A stretch of DNA of 64,000 bases from Antrodiella citrinella (GCA_004802725.1 SGPM01000002.1:391937-455936), one strand, 5' to 3'; positions 33,435 to 46,082 are shown, numbered from the stretch's first letter. The notes: generated from the letters alone by a model not told the origin. Translations and numbers: made by a program.

Positions 33435-34188
33435 TCACAACTTCTGCAATGCCCACAAGTCGTCGCCGAGGTATGTTACGGTCTCTATGCCTGTGTTCTT
33501 GTTGACTCTCCGCATCTCCTCCGTATCCATCTTGGTTATACCCAAACCCACAGCGTGTTCCTTACCCTCTGCGAAAATGGCAACAGGTGTGCCCGCTTTA
33601 ATCTCCTTATCCGGCGGTGGGAGATAGCCCCCTTTCGAGGTGAGGCCGGGACACATCATATGTGCGCCAGCAAGCAGGAAACGAATGGCCCCGCGATCTA
33701 CTCGCACCATGGGTAGCAGGAAAGGATCTGCAGGACAACGAAAGCAGGAACGATGGATGAGTGCGATCGACCTCAAGGTATATGCTTTGACGTACATTTG
33801 TGAACCATCCGTAACGTGGGGTAGAAGGGCCCATCAAAGTGCTGGAAGAAGAGGGGTTCGCCGTGTAGCGTGTAGATGGAGATATGTTCTCTGCTATCAT
33901 GGACAGTGATATCACGGACACCGAACGTCAGTGCAGAGCGGGCATCGTAAGGTGGAATGCGCTGACCATTTCACCAAGATCAGAGGCTCCTTCTTCGGCC
34001 ATATTGACTCTAGAGTATCCTGGTCTATTGACCATTGCGATAGGATGCCGCTACGAATGGATCGCTGGACCGATGTCTTCACACTGGTTTGACCAGAAAC
34101 ATCCGTCGACGGCGAGAACCTGTAATTCCGTTCAGCTCTAGACACGGTCTCCGAGAACATCGAAGCATTACACTCACTTTTTGAACAT
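33435..34188 (-). CDS. TMA20: MCTS1/Tma20 translation re-initiation factor (PUA domain)
   Basis: Tma20/MCTS1 works with Tma22/DENR to recycle 40S subunits and promote re-initiation. Exon 1 encodes only MFKK, split from [20 protein letters not shown] by a GTGAGT intron; the join gives the family N-terminus. Then come [41 protein letters not shown], and the PUA domain [60 protein letters not shown] and [20 protein letters not shown]. Length about 180 residues, as usual. Head-to-head with the F-box gene over 521 bp. Confidence 0.94.
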
Positions 34189-34709
34189 TATTGCTGACCC
34201 AGACTCAAGTTCCGCCTCAGGTAGTATGAAGAGTTGCTCAAAGATTCGATATCCGACGCCGTGCATTCTTCAGCCACAAACGCGATCGCCGAATAAGGGA
34301 ATAAATCACGTGCGAGGGCGCATGCAACTTTATAATGGGCGTCTAAAAGATCGGGGTCCGATCAATCTCATTTTGGGACGCGCCGGAGGTCGGTAAAAGC
34401 TTTGAGTCTCGCCAATCGTTCCCGACTCGCCACTTCACTTTCTTTTTCCCCAACCATCACTACTTTGGGCTTCATAGATGATTGGGTAGAGTTGGTGGCT
34501 ACCGTAAGATTAAGATATCCATCAGGACCGGTATGTGCTTTGAAGCTCTTTCTTCATCATGCTTGGAAGCTAAAGCCAATTTCTCCTCTGTCTGTGCTTT
34601 GTGGGTGCAAAGACAGTTTTGCATCTAGAACTTAGCCTACCCCTGACATCGAGGAGCTACTTAATCCCCATACTCTACATTCCCAACCCTTTACCTCTTT
34701 CATTTCATC
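34189..34709. promoter_or_regulatory. Divergent upstream region of TMA20 and the F-box gene
   Basis: The 521-bp interval contains no convincing coding frame. It separates the start codons of two divergent genes and presumably holds both promoters. I saw no specific motif. Confidence 0.4.
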
Positions 34710-37186
34710 ATGGCTCCGCGTACGAAGAAGTCTAAGGTCACGCACAAGAGCATCGATACCATAGACGGTCATGGATCGCAAGTCGCGCGCTCTGGTACGC
34801 GCAAATGGAAAGGACTTCTCCAAAATCTTCCCAACTTACCGATCGACATGTTTCATGAGGTACGTCTCGCGATGATATTAATTGCTACCATGACGTTCAT
34901 GTATGCCCACTGGTATCCACAGATATTCCAGCACCTATCTCCGCTCGACCTTCTGCATCTTGCAAGAACATCAAAGGCCTTCCGTCGTCTCATGCTGAAC
35001 CCAAACACTGTTGGCATATGGAAAAGCGCGAGACAGAACGTAGCCGGTCTACCGGATTGTCCGCCATACATGAGCGAGCCAGCATACGCCAATCTGATGT
35101 TCAGCTCGAATTGTCACGTAAGTCTCATCTTCTATATGAACTCTTGTATGGTACTGATGTATCTACAGCAATGCCTCACGACAAACATCCAAAACATCAT
35201 CATACCCTTTTCGATCCGCTATTGCAACAATTGCAAGAAAGCTCAGTGAGTAGCTTCCATGCTCGTATTTCAGTATCTCCAACTGACCTTGCCTAGGTGT
35301 GTCGAATCTTACTTACTCGGTGGTCGTGGGGGCTATGATGGTGGCTTGACGGACGATATGTTTTGCACTGTACCTGGTGGTATGTATCTAGATGCCCGGT
35401 GTCCATGCGAGAAGTATACTGATATCTCTCATAGAACGTCGCAGACTTTTGTACCACAAGCCTGAGGTCGAAGGTGTATGGGAGAAGTGGTTGGCTCTTC
35501 CCAATGACGAGGCCGCTCGTGAGGAATTTAAGGAGGTACAGCGCGAACGCGTGCATAAGATCAGGCAGGTTAGTTGTTCACGATACTGTACTTCGAAGAG
35601 GCAACTGAAAACCGACTTGAATACAGTGTTCCGAACAGATTGCACAATATGTGGCAGGTCGAAGAGCGTCTCGAGAAGCTGAGCTCAAGGCTGTGAAAGA
35701 TCAGAAACTCGATATGTACGTCCTGAGTTGACGATAGGCTTTCCCTCCTTCTTTGACATACGATCATGCGAACCGCACAGGGTTATCGAGAGACTCATTG
35801 GGCTTGGTTGGGGACCAGAGCTTGACGAGATGAAACAAGGTAACTATTGGCAACTCAAGCAGCACGCATCGGTCCGTCAGCTAAAGCGCGTCAGTGACAA
35901 GAGTGAGTGGTACCTGGCTCGAGAACCAACATCTCCTAAAACTTCGTTACCAGCCTGGCCCGAAGTGGAGAACCCCTTGATCGAACTCATGAAGGCTTCT
36001 AGGAAGACACGCCTCATCAACGTCAGGAAATCACAATTCAAAGCACGTCTGAATCACTTGATCAGCGTTCTCCGAGAGCACTTGTCTGCCCTCCGGACGA
36101 CGTTCTCTGACTACGATCCTGACTTCGTTGACTATGCCATGATGCCCAAGATTCGACAGCTCGCGGAAGCCCCAAGTTCAACAGACGTCACTCGCGAGGA
36201 CTTCGCCGCACTCAAAGATCAGCTCGACAAAATCACTCGCGACTGGAAAACCAACGTGGTGCTGCGACTCTCGTGTATCTACACTCCCGACTCTTTCTTG
36301 ACTCAAAACTTGAGCGCATTCGACGCAGCGTGTTTCTTCGACTGCTCGCAATGCGGACAGAAGGCTATGCAGTATCCTGCCGTCACTGCTCACGAATGTC
36401 TCAGATACCGCTACTATCGTGGATTCGACATCAATGACGCCGCGTATCTGTATCTGGATACCGTCTTCGGGATGGCAGGCTCTCGCAACTGGACATGCAA
36501 CAATTTGGTCGCTAGCCCTACTTGCCGAATTGCCAGAGACATTATCGAGATCTGCGAAGAAAACCCGGACGAGATAGATGAGACAGATATGTCCGACTCT
36601 CCCGCCCGGGTCTGTTGCAAGACTTGCAGTAGAGATGGCGTCCGAATCATCATGGACTGGCGCGGCGCGGTCAGTATGATCTCCCTCGCTCTATTCACTT
36701 CGCTCATTCTTCAATGCAGATTGAGCACCGTCGCCTTCTTCACTCGGCTATCGACCAAAATGAGGCGCAATGGGAGAAAGTCAGTGATGCTCAGGCCTCG
36801 AAAGCTTCAGAGCTGGCCGAGGCAGTCCATGCAGACACCGCCCTGCTCTCGAAGCTTCCATGGTCCTGTGCGCGGTGCACAATCCATCGTACCGCCACGA
36901 GGGCATCACTCTCCAGCGTTCTTGAACATGTCCGACTCGCGTAAGTTGTATGCCACTGCCTTGTCGTCTTTTATCTCATTTTGGGATTTACAGGCATCAG
37001 ATACCTGCTCCCTCTGTGGACACGGGCGATGCGTATCTCAGTGGAGACGCTCGCCCCCTCATTGCGCCACCCGTTGTTCTTGTGTCTCACAAGATGCAAC
37101 GGACTGAGCTCACATGTGCGGAGAAAAAGTACTGTAAGGATGGCGGCGCATGTCGATGGGACTTTGACAACGATGTCTGTGCTTGA
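34710..37186 (+). CDS. F-box protein with Cys-rich C-terminal region
   Basis: The N-terminus MAPRTKKSKVTHKSIDT is basic, followed by an F-box: LPNLPIDMFHE spliced to IFQHLSPLDLLHLARTSKAF, RRLMLNPNTVGIWKSARQN and LPDCPPYMSEPAYANLMFSS. F-box proteins link substrates to SCF ubiquitin ligases. Downstream is a Cys pair YCNNCKKAQ, a charged helical region (EVEGVWEKWLALPNDEAARE), and the long exon 35740-36690 with VIERLIGLGWGPELDEMKQ. Near the end PWSCARCTIHRT with a later His pair (EHVRLAH) looks like a C2H2-type finger. This layout (F-box, long helical middle, Cys/His tail) is common among Agaricomycete F-box proteins of unknown target. About seven introns. I cannot predict the substrate. Confidence 0.82.
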
Positions 37187-37560
37187 GACTGCATTTACTC
37201 ACCATCCTTAATATTTATCGATATCCCTACTACCTTGCCTTACCTTCTCCTTACTTACCCTTCTGCTTTTATAATCCGCTTTGGTCTAAATCGTACAGTA
37301 TTCGCTTTGAACATCTGGTAGTTTAGTTGACATAGTAATACATTACTTCTTCGTATTCGTTGAGCTAAGCTAGTGTTACATCGATGCGACAGACAGACAA
37401 TATGACGAGAGCGAAGGTACGATGAGACGACACCAATGAGGACGGAAACAAGATGTGGTAAGGGTAAGGTAGCACACAGTGAAGCATACAAGAGTTTTCA
37501 GATAGAAGGATATGCAATGCGTACTGAACATGACTAGAAAATGTTCCGTTGGCTCCATGC
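37187..37560. other. Convergent 3' intergenic region
   Basis: A/T-rich sequence between the convergent stops of the F-box gene and CRM1. Only chance frames are present. It presumably holds both 3' untranslated regions. Confidence 0.5.
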
Positions 37561-40500
37561 TCAAATGTCCTCGTCCTTGTCTTCTAGTTGTGAAGGTTTC
37601 AGCATTCCGGGAATACGCATGGCCGCAGCACGTTCTTCCTGCGCTTTCCTCGTAGCTTCAGCCTCCTTCTCCTCCAGGAAGAGCTCCGCGTTGTCTCCCG
37701 AGAATTCCTTGAGTTGCACAAGGAAATCGCGAAGTGCCAGCTTGAAGCGGTTGATATCGCTGTGGAATTCTCCCAGGCCCAACACGAAGGTCTGGATTTG
37801 GGAGCTATGAATTAAGTCAGCGGGTGTTCGCGCTACATAGTATCAACGAACTGACTTTTGCACATGAGGGAAGGCGTTCTTCAAGAGGTTGGCAGTATAC
37901 TCCGACAAAAACTGCGAGTTGCTGATACCTGAATCGGCAACCTGCGTTGGATCCAATGGGACAGTGATCTGATCTGTTTGCACCAGCTGGAACATGCGAG
38001 CAAGAAGAACGCTCTGCAGCTTGAATCCGCTCTTGTGGTCGGTGTCGGTAAGGACGAAAAATATGTCTTGCATAATGCTGAGGAAATACTGCTGGAAGAA
38101 GGAATTCTTCACCGTTGGGTCGGCGTTGGCGAAGTTGTTGATTACTTCTAAGCATACTAGACGATGCATTTTAGTATCATGAAGTACGCATCCCCTTGGG
38201 CGACATACCGTTCAGACCAGTCTCCGCAATATCACGCATTGTGTGCTTGATAGCCCAGATGATACTATCCATGAACAACTTGAACTGCGGAGGAGATATA
38301 CTCAACAGCGCTGTAGAAATCCACTTGAACGTCAGCTCCGTTATATTTTACAAACGAAAACGAATGTACTGACCAGGGAAACAGTTCAAGTTGATAGCGC
38401 GCAGCAGCTTGAAGAATCCCACTCGGTGCTCCGGGAATTCAGCGAAGTCCTGGTTGATCATGTTAAGCGTTGGTTCGAATACAGCATCCAGCACAGCGGG
38501 GACTTGTGGTGTCAGTAAAGGCTACCAAACGCGTGATAAGTATTGATCCGGTAAGTGTGTAGAACCCTGCTTACTCCTAGTCGACCAATGATGGTGGCCA
38601 TGACGTTGAGGACTTCCGCGTCTCGAGCAGCAGGAACATTGCGGTTGTAATCGCCGAGAATGGCGTCAAGCAGTGGTGGCATGAAGTTGTTGTTGACCGT
38701 CTCAAGGTCTTCGGCTTTGCGAATGAAAGTCTCCATGAGCTTCAGAATCTCCTTCTTGATCGTCCTCAGCTGTCGTACTTTTGGAGTCTTCGTCGCAATC
38801 AAACCTAACAAACAATGAGTTGCAAGGCAAAGATGAATAGAAGCGGACACAAGTACCCTCCCGAGCAACGGATTCACTGATTATGCCGCTGACGGCTTTG
38901 TAAAGTCCTAGCATATCCAAGAAGATGCGGCCAATCTGGGGCAGATAAAACGTGCCAATCGATGTGCATGCGGCAACATTCGTTTTCAGTACGTTCGCCA
39001 ATATCTTGATATTGTCCATGCTGCTGAGAACGTCCATACTCTGTGCAGCTTGTGACATGAGATTGTCCCACTGATATCAAGTATCAAGTCAGTAGGAGAA
39101 AGAGGCATTACAACCAAGTTAAGACGTACAGCGCTGTTCGGTAGTTCCATCAGCTTGTTAATGAGCTTTTCTTGCTGAGGCTTGTTGGGCTGTGCTGAGA
39201 TCATGTATCCCACCGCCTCGTAGAATGTGTGAACCTGTTTAAAAGTATGACAATCAATGAACAAGATTGAACAAGCAAAGCAATAATACATACTTGCTGT
39301 GCCGAAAGGTCCACTGTTATCCGGTGCAGCAGGCGAAGAATCTCATCCACAAAAGGCTCCTGTTCTCCTGACTGCTGCATGACAAAATGTCGGCGACATT
39401 TCTGCGCAATCTTGATGAAGGTATCGCACGCCATGTCCTGTACACCTAAATTGGGTATTGGACGTTAGAATTCCAGCAATAAATTATAACATAAGATGAT
39501 AGAGGCGAGAACTGTAACGGTACGAATAGAAGAAAAGAACTAACCTTCATGTGTCTCGTGCATGAACTCGAATAGCTTGTTCACCACAGTCTTTAAGAAC
39601 TTCCAATGTGCTTTCAGGAACCGAGGATACTGTCCGACGATATACATGATGTCAGAGGCAACGACGGCCTTGTTATCTTTACCACGCTTGATCTCGCAGA
39701 GGCCAAGGAGGTCCTTAATGACTGTGACGAGGAACCGCTTCTCCGTCTCCTCATCTGCGGAGTCAAATGTCAGTTGAGATGTATCGAAATAGTAAGGAAC
39801 GTACTCATTGCTCCGGAAATGGAACCAATAGCCCAACAAAGTGTGTTGAGGTTCTGCCATGACCACTCCGACCCATCTACTTGCTTCGCCAGTTTCTCTG
39901 TAAGAATGGTCTCTGTGTCGCTTACGTCCAAGTGTGTGAGGTAGACAAGAAGTTCGCGCATGGACTTGTACAGCACGATGGTATCGCTCTCCTTCATGAA
40001 CTCGCGCACGATTTCACCTTCCTCGTTCTCAACAATAAGCACCTAGAGAGACAAAGATAAGTCGAAAGGTGACAGAAGTGATGCAACAAACGGACCTCTT
40101 CTGGCTTGACCATCTTCTCAATTACGACAAGCCTCAAGTTGGACAGGACATCGCTATAGATATTCTTCCTGAGGGCCATGCCATTGAGCATATTCTGGCT
40201 GGAGCCGCCAAGACTGAGACCCATCAAGAGCCCGCTGTCGCCAATAGGAAGACTCGAAATCTCCTCGTAGAGCTCAGAAACAAGACGCAGCCAGTATTCC
40301 AGACAGATCTTGAAGATTTCTCTCTCGTCAACTTGTGAGACCTTCACCATATACAGATGTGCGTTCAAGAGCACATCCCGGTTTGGCTCCGTCTCAACTG
40401 CGCGGAGATGGTTTCCCAGGAAATTTGAAAGGAATAATGCAATGTTCAGGACGAGTTCTTGTCCCGAGTCGGTAGCATTGGCGTATGCTTGAGCAATGTT

Positions 40501-41718
40501 TGTGCTCGGAGGGATCATGCGGTTGATCGAAGTCATGACCATCGCGAATAGAATGACGAACTTGGGGTCGTACTCCGGACCGACATTGAGTGCCGCAATT
40601 TCTGCTAGACATTTCAGCGTAACATTACGGAACTCTGGTGCCTCCAGAAACTGCCAAAAATAATTAGAAACACACCGAGATCATGAATGATAGAAGACGT
40701 AGACGTACGCGAGTCAAAAGCAGGTCGATGACCGTGGTTTCGAATATATAACCCAGAGGAATCCAATTCAAGAAGCGCAAGAGTGTCTCTAGAGTGGCCC
40801 TGATCAAGGATGTCTTCTGAGCCTCTTCCAAGATCTCCGAGCACAACTTGAAGATCTCCGAGAACTCGCCACACATCTGGTTTTTCAGGTTTTTGACCTT
40901 TGCTTGGGTCATTTGCTCCGCCGAATAGTCGAAGATTTCCTCGGAGAGCAGTTTGAGAATGACCATGTTGTTCTCACATAGAGAAAGGTTGGTTTTCGAA
41001 GACTCCACAAGCTCGCTGATGAATGTTGGCCAATTGTGTGGCCACTCCTGCTTCAGAATCTGTCGACAACGGATAGGAGTAAGTAAGGAGCATTGTGAGG
41101 ACCCCATATTCGTGTGACTTGCCTGTACAAGGGCAAGATTCAGCTTGTTCACATAGGTCTTTTCTCTCCGGAGCATGGTCTCATCCGATGCGACCTTAAC
41201 AGTGATTCCGACGATGAAGTTGCGGATACCTGGTAGCACTGTGAGTCGTGAAGTTCTCTTGACATATGCTGTGCGCGACGTACCTTGTCGTTGACCGTCT
41301 GGCAGGGATTTCCATCGCGTTGTGATGAGCTTTTCCAAGATTTGCAGACCAATGTACTGAATATCACGTCACAATAAGTGAGCCAGATGAAAATGCAAGT
41401 GCATAGATCCTCTCACCTTTGACTGTGGGTTACCGCCTTTCTCTAAGATGTCGGGTACTCGCGTCCAGGCATCGGGATTCTCCTGAAATTGTGTCAATAC
41501 TTGCTGGGCCATTTGTTGCTTCAAACAAAGAAGACATGTCAGAACAAGTCTCCACAATCATGTAAGCCTACAACGTACCTCTTGCCCCGACCCAGAGTAG
41601 AACGCCATTACAACCTTGTCCATGAGAGACACATCGAACTCGCGCGAGAAGTCCAGGATGCCCTGCACGATGGTGGATTAGATCGCGGTAAACATTGTGA
41701 TTAAGTACGCACCTCCAT
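37561..41718 (-). CDS. CRM1: Exportin-1/CRM1 nuclear export receptor
   Basis: CRM1 is the karyopherin that exports leucine-rich NES cargo with Ran-GTP. Exon 1 encodes only Met-Glu; the join gives [20 protein letters not shown]. Family blocks follow throughout: [159 protein letters not shown] and [20 protein letters not shown]. The C-terminal end [20 protein letters not shown] leads to [13 protein letters not shown]. The Cys in QDMACDTF aligns with the residue known as the leptomycin B target in animals and fission yeast. At least a dozen introns; about 1,070 residues. Shares a 398-bp divergent promoter region with SPC24. Confidence 0.97.
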
Positions 41719-42019
41719 GTTGGCAAAGTGAAATGTAGGACGTGAAAAGGACCGGTCGTCGTATCGGCTGTTTGTGATTCTGGGCACACAGTTCAATGGT
41801 TGGAGGAAAGCGCTGTCATCGGCTCTTGGGCACAGGGTGGACACGGTGAGATGATCTCAATCAGTTTATCTAATCTCCGTGCTCGTATCATCATCGCCTT
41901 CCGGCAACCATTCGGCTTTCCTGATCGGCGCATCCGAAAAACCCGGGAAACCATTTCCGCGGCTGGATCCGAGTCTGTTTGACCCCCGAAACGGAAACAG
42001 TCACGATCATGTGCAGGTG

Positions 42020-42030
42020 ACGCGTCGCGT
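42020..42030. promoter_or_regulatory. MCB-like element between CRM1 and SPC24
   Basis: The sequence ACGCGTCGCGT, preceded by TG, lies 87 bp upstream of the SPC24 start. It repeats the ACGCGTCGCG found between NDC80 and MOG1. ACGCGT is the established MBF core in fungi; assignment to SPC24 rather than CRM1 is by distance and by the gene's cell-cycle role. Confidence 0.5.
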
Positions 42031-42116
42031 GTACTCACGAGTTGACTTTGAGTTGACTCGTTTGGTTCGAGTTACGCTTTCAGCCAGGACCTCTTTGGAC
42101 TGCTTTAGCACGCAAC

Positions 42117-42908
42117 ATGACTATCGATGTGAAGGATACCATGTAGGATGCATCTTTCTGAAAGGAATTAGCTCGTCGTGATACCCTTTCCAGTCAGGCC
42201 ATCCGGGACATGGTTCCCATCCTTGACCCGGAGGAGGACTACTTGACCATTGCGGCTGCAGAGGAACGTATGTCCACCACCGAGGCTCTGCGCAAGAAAG
42301 AGCTGGAGGAAACGCATATGAAACTACGGGGTACGTTTTACTTTTCATGTATCCGTGATCTATTCTAAAGACTGATTCGTGAACATAGCTCTCGCCGGTA
42401 TTCTGGATGCTGCTCGGAAGTCTTCTAGTAGACCCGAGACGGTACCCTCCCTCGCGCAGCACGCGGCCACCATCAACGAGCTTGACGCGTCCAGACTATC
42501 CCTAGCGAAAGCCATCAATGATGCGGAGAGTGCACTGGCTGGTAAAGAAGCAGAACTGGCACGATTAAAAGTAGAGACTCAAGCACTTGAAGAGTCTGAC
42601 CCTGCTGCGGAACATGAGCTCGATGCAACAGCGTAAGTGTACTGTTGGTGATCGCCGACACAAACAAACTAATTTTTATGTCAGCTTGCGGTTGGCCATG
42701 TACAAAGGACTCGGGTTTGAAGTCGTTGCAGATCAAGATGGACGCGTTGTGAAGATGCTTGTTCGTAAGTCATTGTCACACATGGGCAAGCACAATGTTT
42801 ATGCCGTCTCCAGGTGCACAATCTGGCGATGTTCATTGTGTCGATTTTCGGGACGATAAATCTCCATACGAACATTCTCACAACCTCTGGAAACTTGCCT
42901 CTTCATGA
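42117..42908 (+). CDS. SPC24: Kinetochore protein SPC24
   Basis: Spc24 pairs with Spc25 at the centromere-proximal end of the Ndc80 complex. The 8-residue first exon (MTIDVKDT) splices in frame to QAIRDMVPILDPEEDYLTIA and AAEERMSTTEALRKKELEE, a coiled-coil region that continues LSLAKAINDAESALAGKEAE. The globular C-terminal domain reads LRLAMYKGLGFEVVADQDG, RVVKMLVRAQSGDVHCVDF and ends YEHSHNLWKLASS, matching the fungal Spc24 head domain (LRL-Y-LGF, then SGDVH, then LW-LASS). About 200 residues, five exons, GT-AG introns. The start is in an ATG upstream of a donor GTAGGA. The C-terminal signature makes the call firm; the N-terminal residues are less certain. Confidence 0.85.
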
Positions 42909-43056
42909 TATGTAAGTCGTGGATTAAATTAGAGAAGCTTATAATTTAGTATCCATCATACACACAAGGAATGTACTATATAATTACATGAGATGCTCAA
43001 GAGAAGCTACGATAACTTCATCGGCTGCAAATGTTGGACGATTGATCAGCATAGCA

Positions 43057-45904
43057 TCAGCAGGGAAACGCTGTTGATCTTACCAAGAACTCCGGCTTCA
43101 CCACCCATAGTTTCGTCTCCTTCGACTTCTCCCCGATCTCCTTGAGCTTCGCCTCGATGGCATTCTTCTTCACTTTGTGTATTCGCAGATCCTGGTATAC
43201 CGTCTCAACGATACCAGCAATATTACCGGTCTGCATCGATTGAATCTTGGCGACAAGGATCGGAAGATGTGCGTCAGGGAAAGGCGTCTTGGGAGCGACT
43301 ACGACGGGGCTACGCTTCGCCGAAGGAGAGGCGTTTTGAGAGGTAGAAGCGTCGGGTGTGTGCTTCACCAATCGACCGGGAAGTGCTGGGATGGCAAATT
43401 GGGTATCTGGAGGCTGCCCTGTGACTGTACCAGCAATGATTTTGCGGTCCTGGAGCGGGATTTGCACCGGTCTAGCGACATACTTGAATGGGTCGATAGG
43501 GAACGGTGTATCTGGAGAAGGCAAGCAGGTCAGATTATGGAATGATCCTATCGATCACCCTTACAGCACAAGCTCACCATTCAGAAGTTCAACCCGATAC
43601 TGCTTGAACGCGTCGTAGCTACAACTCCCGATTTCGTTCTCCCAGCATGGACCCTTGGTGAAGGGAACCAGAGGAACCACAACTTTTCGCCGCTTAGTCG
43701 ACTTCTTGGTCGGCTCATCATGAGGCTTGCGTTTGGGTGCCGGTAACGAGGGTAGCACTGGTGGCATACCGGGAGAGAGCTCACGGTCCTCTATCGGAGT
43801 ACCTGGCTCCTCCACCTCGTCATCCTCAACGAGCCAACTGTCAAGGTCAGAATCTGGTTCCTCTCCAGCATCGTCCTCCTCTGCGTCCTCGACGACATCA
43901 TCCGCCTCGCCGCTCTCTTCTTCCCACTCTTCCCCGCTGTCGTATGTGTAGTCCAGTGCAACGACGTCTCGAGCAAAAGGAGTCCGAGGTCCGACTTCGC
44001 GCGAATTACGCGTCCAAGTGCCAAAGTATCCAGGCCGTGCATCCTCGGTGAATATCAATACTTTAGCGGGTATTGCACGTCGGTCGCGAAGCAGCGACAA
44101 CAGTGAACGGACGCGTTGGACATCACCCGCTATCTCAGCTTCATTGAGTTGATTCAGGATATTCCGAATGACATGCGGGTGATATGATTTGAGGCCTGAT
44201 GGTGCAGCTGAACAGCGTCGAGCCGACCGCAATGCCAACAATAGGGACTGACTTAACCGTTCTGCAGTACTATTTGAGCAAAGGCACGAATCAATCTTAG
44301 AGGAACCGACCTTGAGCAGTGAGTTGACCGAGGTCAGCCGTCGGTTGAACATCTTGCATCGCGTTCTCACGAGAGTCTCGTTCTTCGTCGTCGTCAATGA
44401 CGATCACAGCGGTTCCTGCAATGCGATCTTCACGGAACTTCCGCGCCTTCCTGTGTTGTTGAGACCAGTTTATCGGGGCTAGGTCGACATCCCGCTTGAT
44501 CATGAAGGGCCTGAACGTCTTCGCGTAGTCTGATTGCGAGTTAGAAGGACCTGCGATATTTGGGATGACCTCCTTGGTGAGAGATGAGGAACGACTGGTC
44601 GCGGGCTCCTTAGCCTTAGTCTTGCCAAAGAAATTGGCCATGAGTGAGCGTGATTTGGCTTGTGCAGCTTCCTCTTTCTTCTCTCTCTCAATCTTCGCTA
44701 GTTTCTTATCTTCCTTCTCCTTCTCCTAACGTGGAAATTAGCCGGAGACTGCAAGTTGTTCAGCACGCTATGCATACCTTCGCGGCCTTCTCGGGATCTG
44801 TGGGCTTCTTCGGTCGACCAGGTCCATTTTGTACGGTATTTTCGGAAGAAGTGGTCAAGTCGATCTGGAACAAGTTAGAACATGATTTTGACAGAGCTGC
44901 AGTTTGACTCACTGTGATCTTCTCAGATGCGGAGCTGTTCTTGACCGCATTCTTACTTCTGGAAGGCGAGCTTGGATTCACAAGTGCATCCACAGTCACC
45001 GCCTTAGGCGTCTGCAATGATTTGTCCTTAATATTGAGAATGGACTTGCGCTCTTGTTCAGGAAGAGATTCGAATAGAGTCTGCACATCATTTTTGGCCT
45101 GTAAATTGAATCCAGCATCTCTATACGCGTGAGATTGGTCATGTAAGACGTACCTGTATCCGCTCCGCCAATCGCACCTCAACCTTCTCTTTCGCGGCCT
45201 TAGGCAGCCAGCTCCGGAATTCCTGCTTTACTTCCCATCTCCATATGTGCCATCCCGCGGGTATACGTGCTCCCTGAGCAGCAGTGGTATCCAAGCCATA
45301 ATCTACGCGCTCAGCGACTGCCTTCGCCGCTCTGTCAAGTGTTGGTAGAGGCAAAGCAGCTGCAGAAGCCGACATAGCCTCTTCATCCTCCTCGTCTATT
45401 GCGGGTATAAGTTGACCGTGGAGATGTTTTGCCAACGCCACAATGTTCTTGTCACTATTGCAGGTTTGCCATCAAAAGATATATATGCGCTCGACACTGC
45501 TCACCTTTCGTGAGACAATTTCGCGATGAGAGGTTTGAATTCATCGGAGATATCTTCGAGAGGAGGCAGCTTCTCTTCAATCCTTCTTTCCAACATCTCT
45601 CGGAATTGTACGATTTCTGAAGCGGCGAACCTATATCAGACGTTTGGACGCGGGTCATTATGAGTCTACGTACCTTGCATCGTCTCCGACATCTTCTCGA
45701 ACGCTAGTATCCTCTGCTTCAGATTCAGTTTCCCATTTTTGAGTTCGACTAGAGAGGGTTTGGCGGAATTCGCTGAGGGCACTGTCGCGAGTCAATACTT
45801 TCACAGTAGGACTCGGATTCGAGGCACGTACCTTTCGGCGTGTCTTTCGGAGTAGCATGGGTCTTACCAGGGGTAGAAGAAAGTCCTTTGTTTTGATCCG
45901 TCAT
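43057..45904 (-). CDS. CAC1: Chromatin assembly factor 1 large subunit (CAF-1 p150/CAC1)
   Basis: CAF-1 deposits H3-H4 onto newly replicated DNA through PCNA. The N-terminus MTDQNKGLSSTPGKTHATPK is followed by an acidic/charged region, a highly basic stretch (KEKEKEDKKLAKIEREKKEE), and SLMANFFGKTK, which resembles a PCNA-interacting motif ending in FF. The conserved p150 core is YFGTWTRNSREVGPRTPFAR, DVVALDYTYDSGEEWEEESG and an acidic ED-type tract with DLDSWLVEDDEVEEPGTP. The C-terminal winged-helix part reads LPILVAKIQSMQTGNIAGIV and ETVYQDLRIHKVKKNAIEAK. About 800 residues with at least seven introns. It is head-to-head with an RFC subunit gene over 178 bp and convergent with SPC24. Confidence 0.93.
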
Positions 45905-46082
45905 ATCTCAATCTACGAGGACGTGTATCATGAAGCCAATGTTCGTGGAAGGATGTGGTTTGTAGTCAAGTCGCGTTTCCGCTTGCTGGACGTCACGGCG
46001 CGTCGGGATGTGACCTGTATGTGACGTGTCGCGTCGTACGCGTGAAGTCGTTACATCCTGGCCAATTACCTTCTCCTCCATC
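45905..46082. promoter_or_regulatory. 178-bp bidirectional promoter of CAF-1 and RFC with MCB-like core
   Basis: The whole interval between the two start codons is 178 bp. It contains ACGCGTGA at 46038-46045 (a match to the classic MCB octamer), GTGTCGCGTCGT just before it, and further GCG-rich elements around 45968-46006 (TCGCGTTT, GGCGCGTCGG). Both genes act at the replication fork through PCNA. Joint G1/S control is an inference from the motif and gene pair. Confidence 0.5.
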
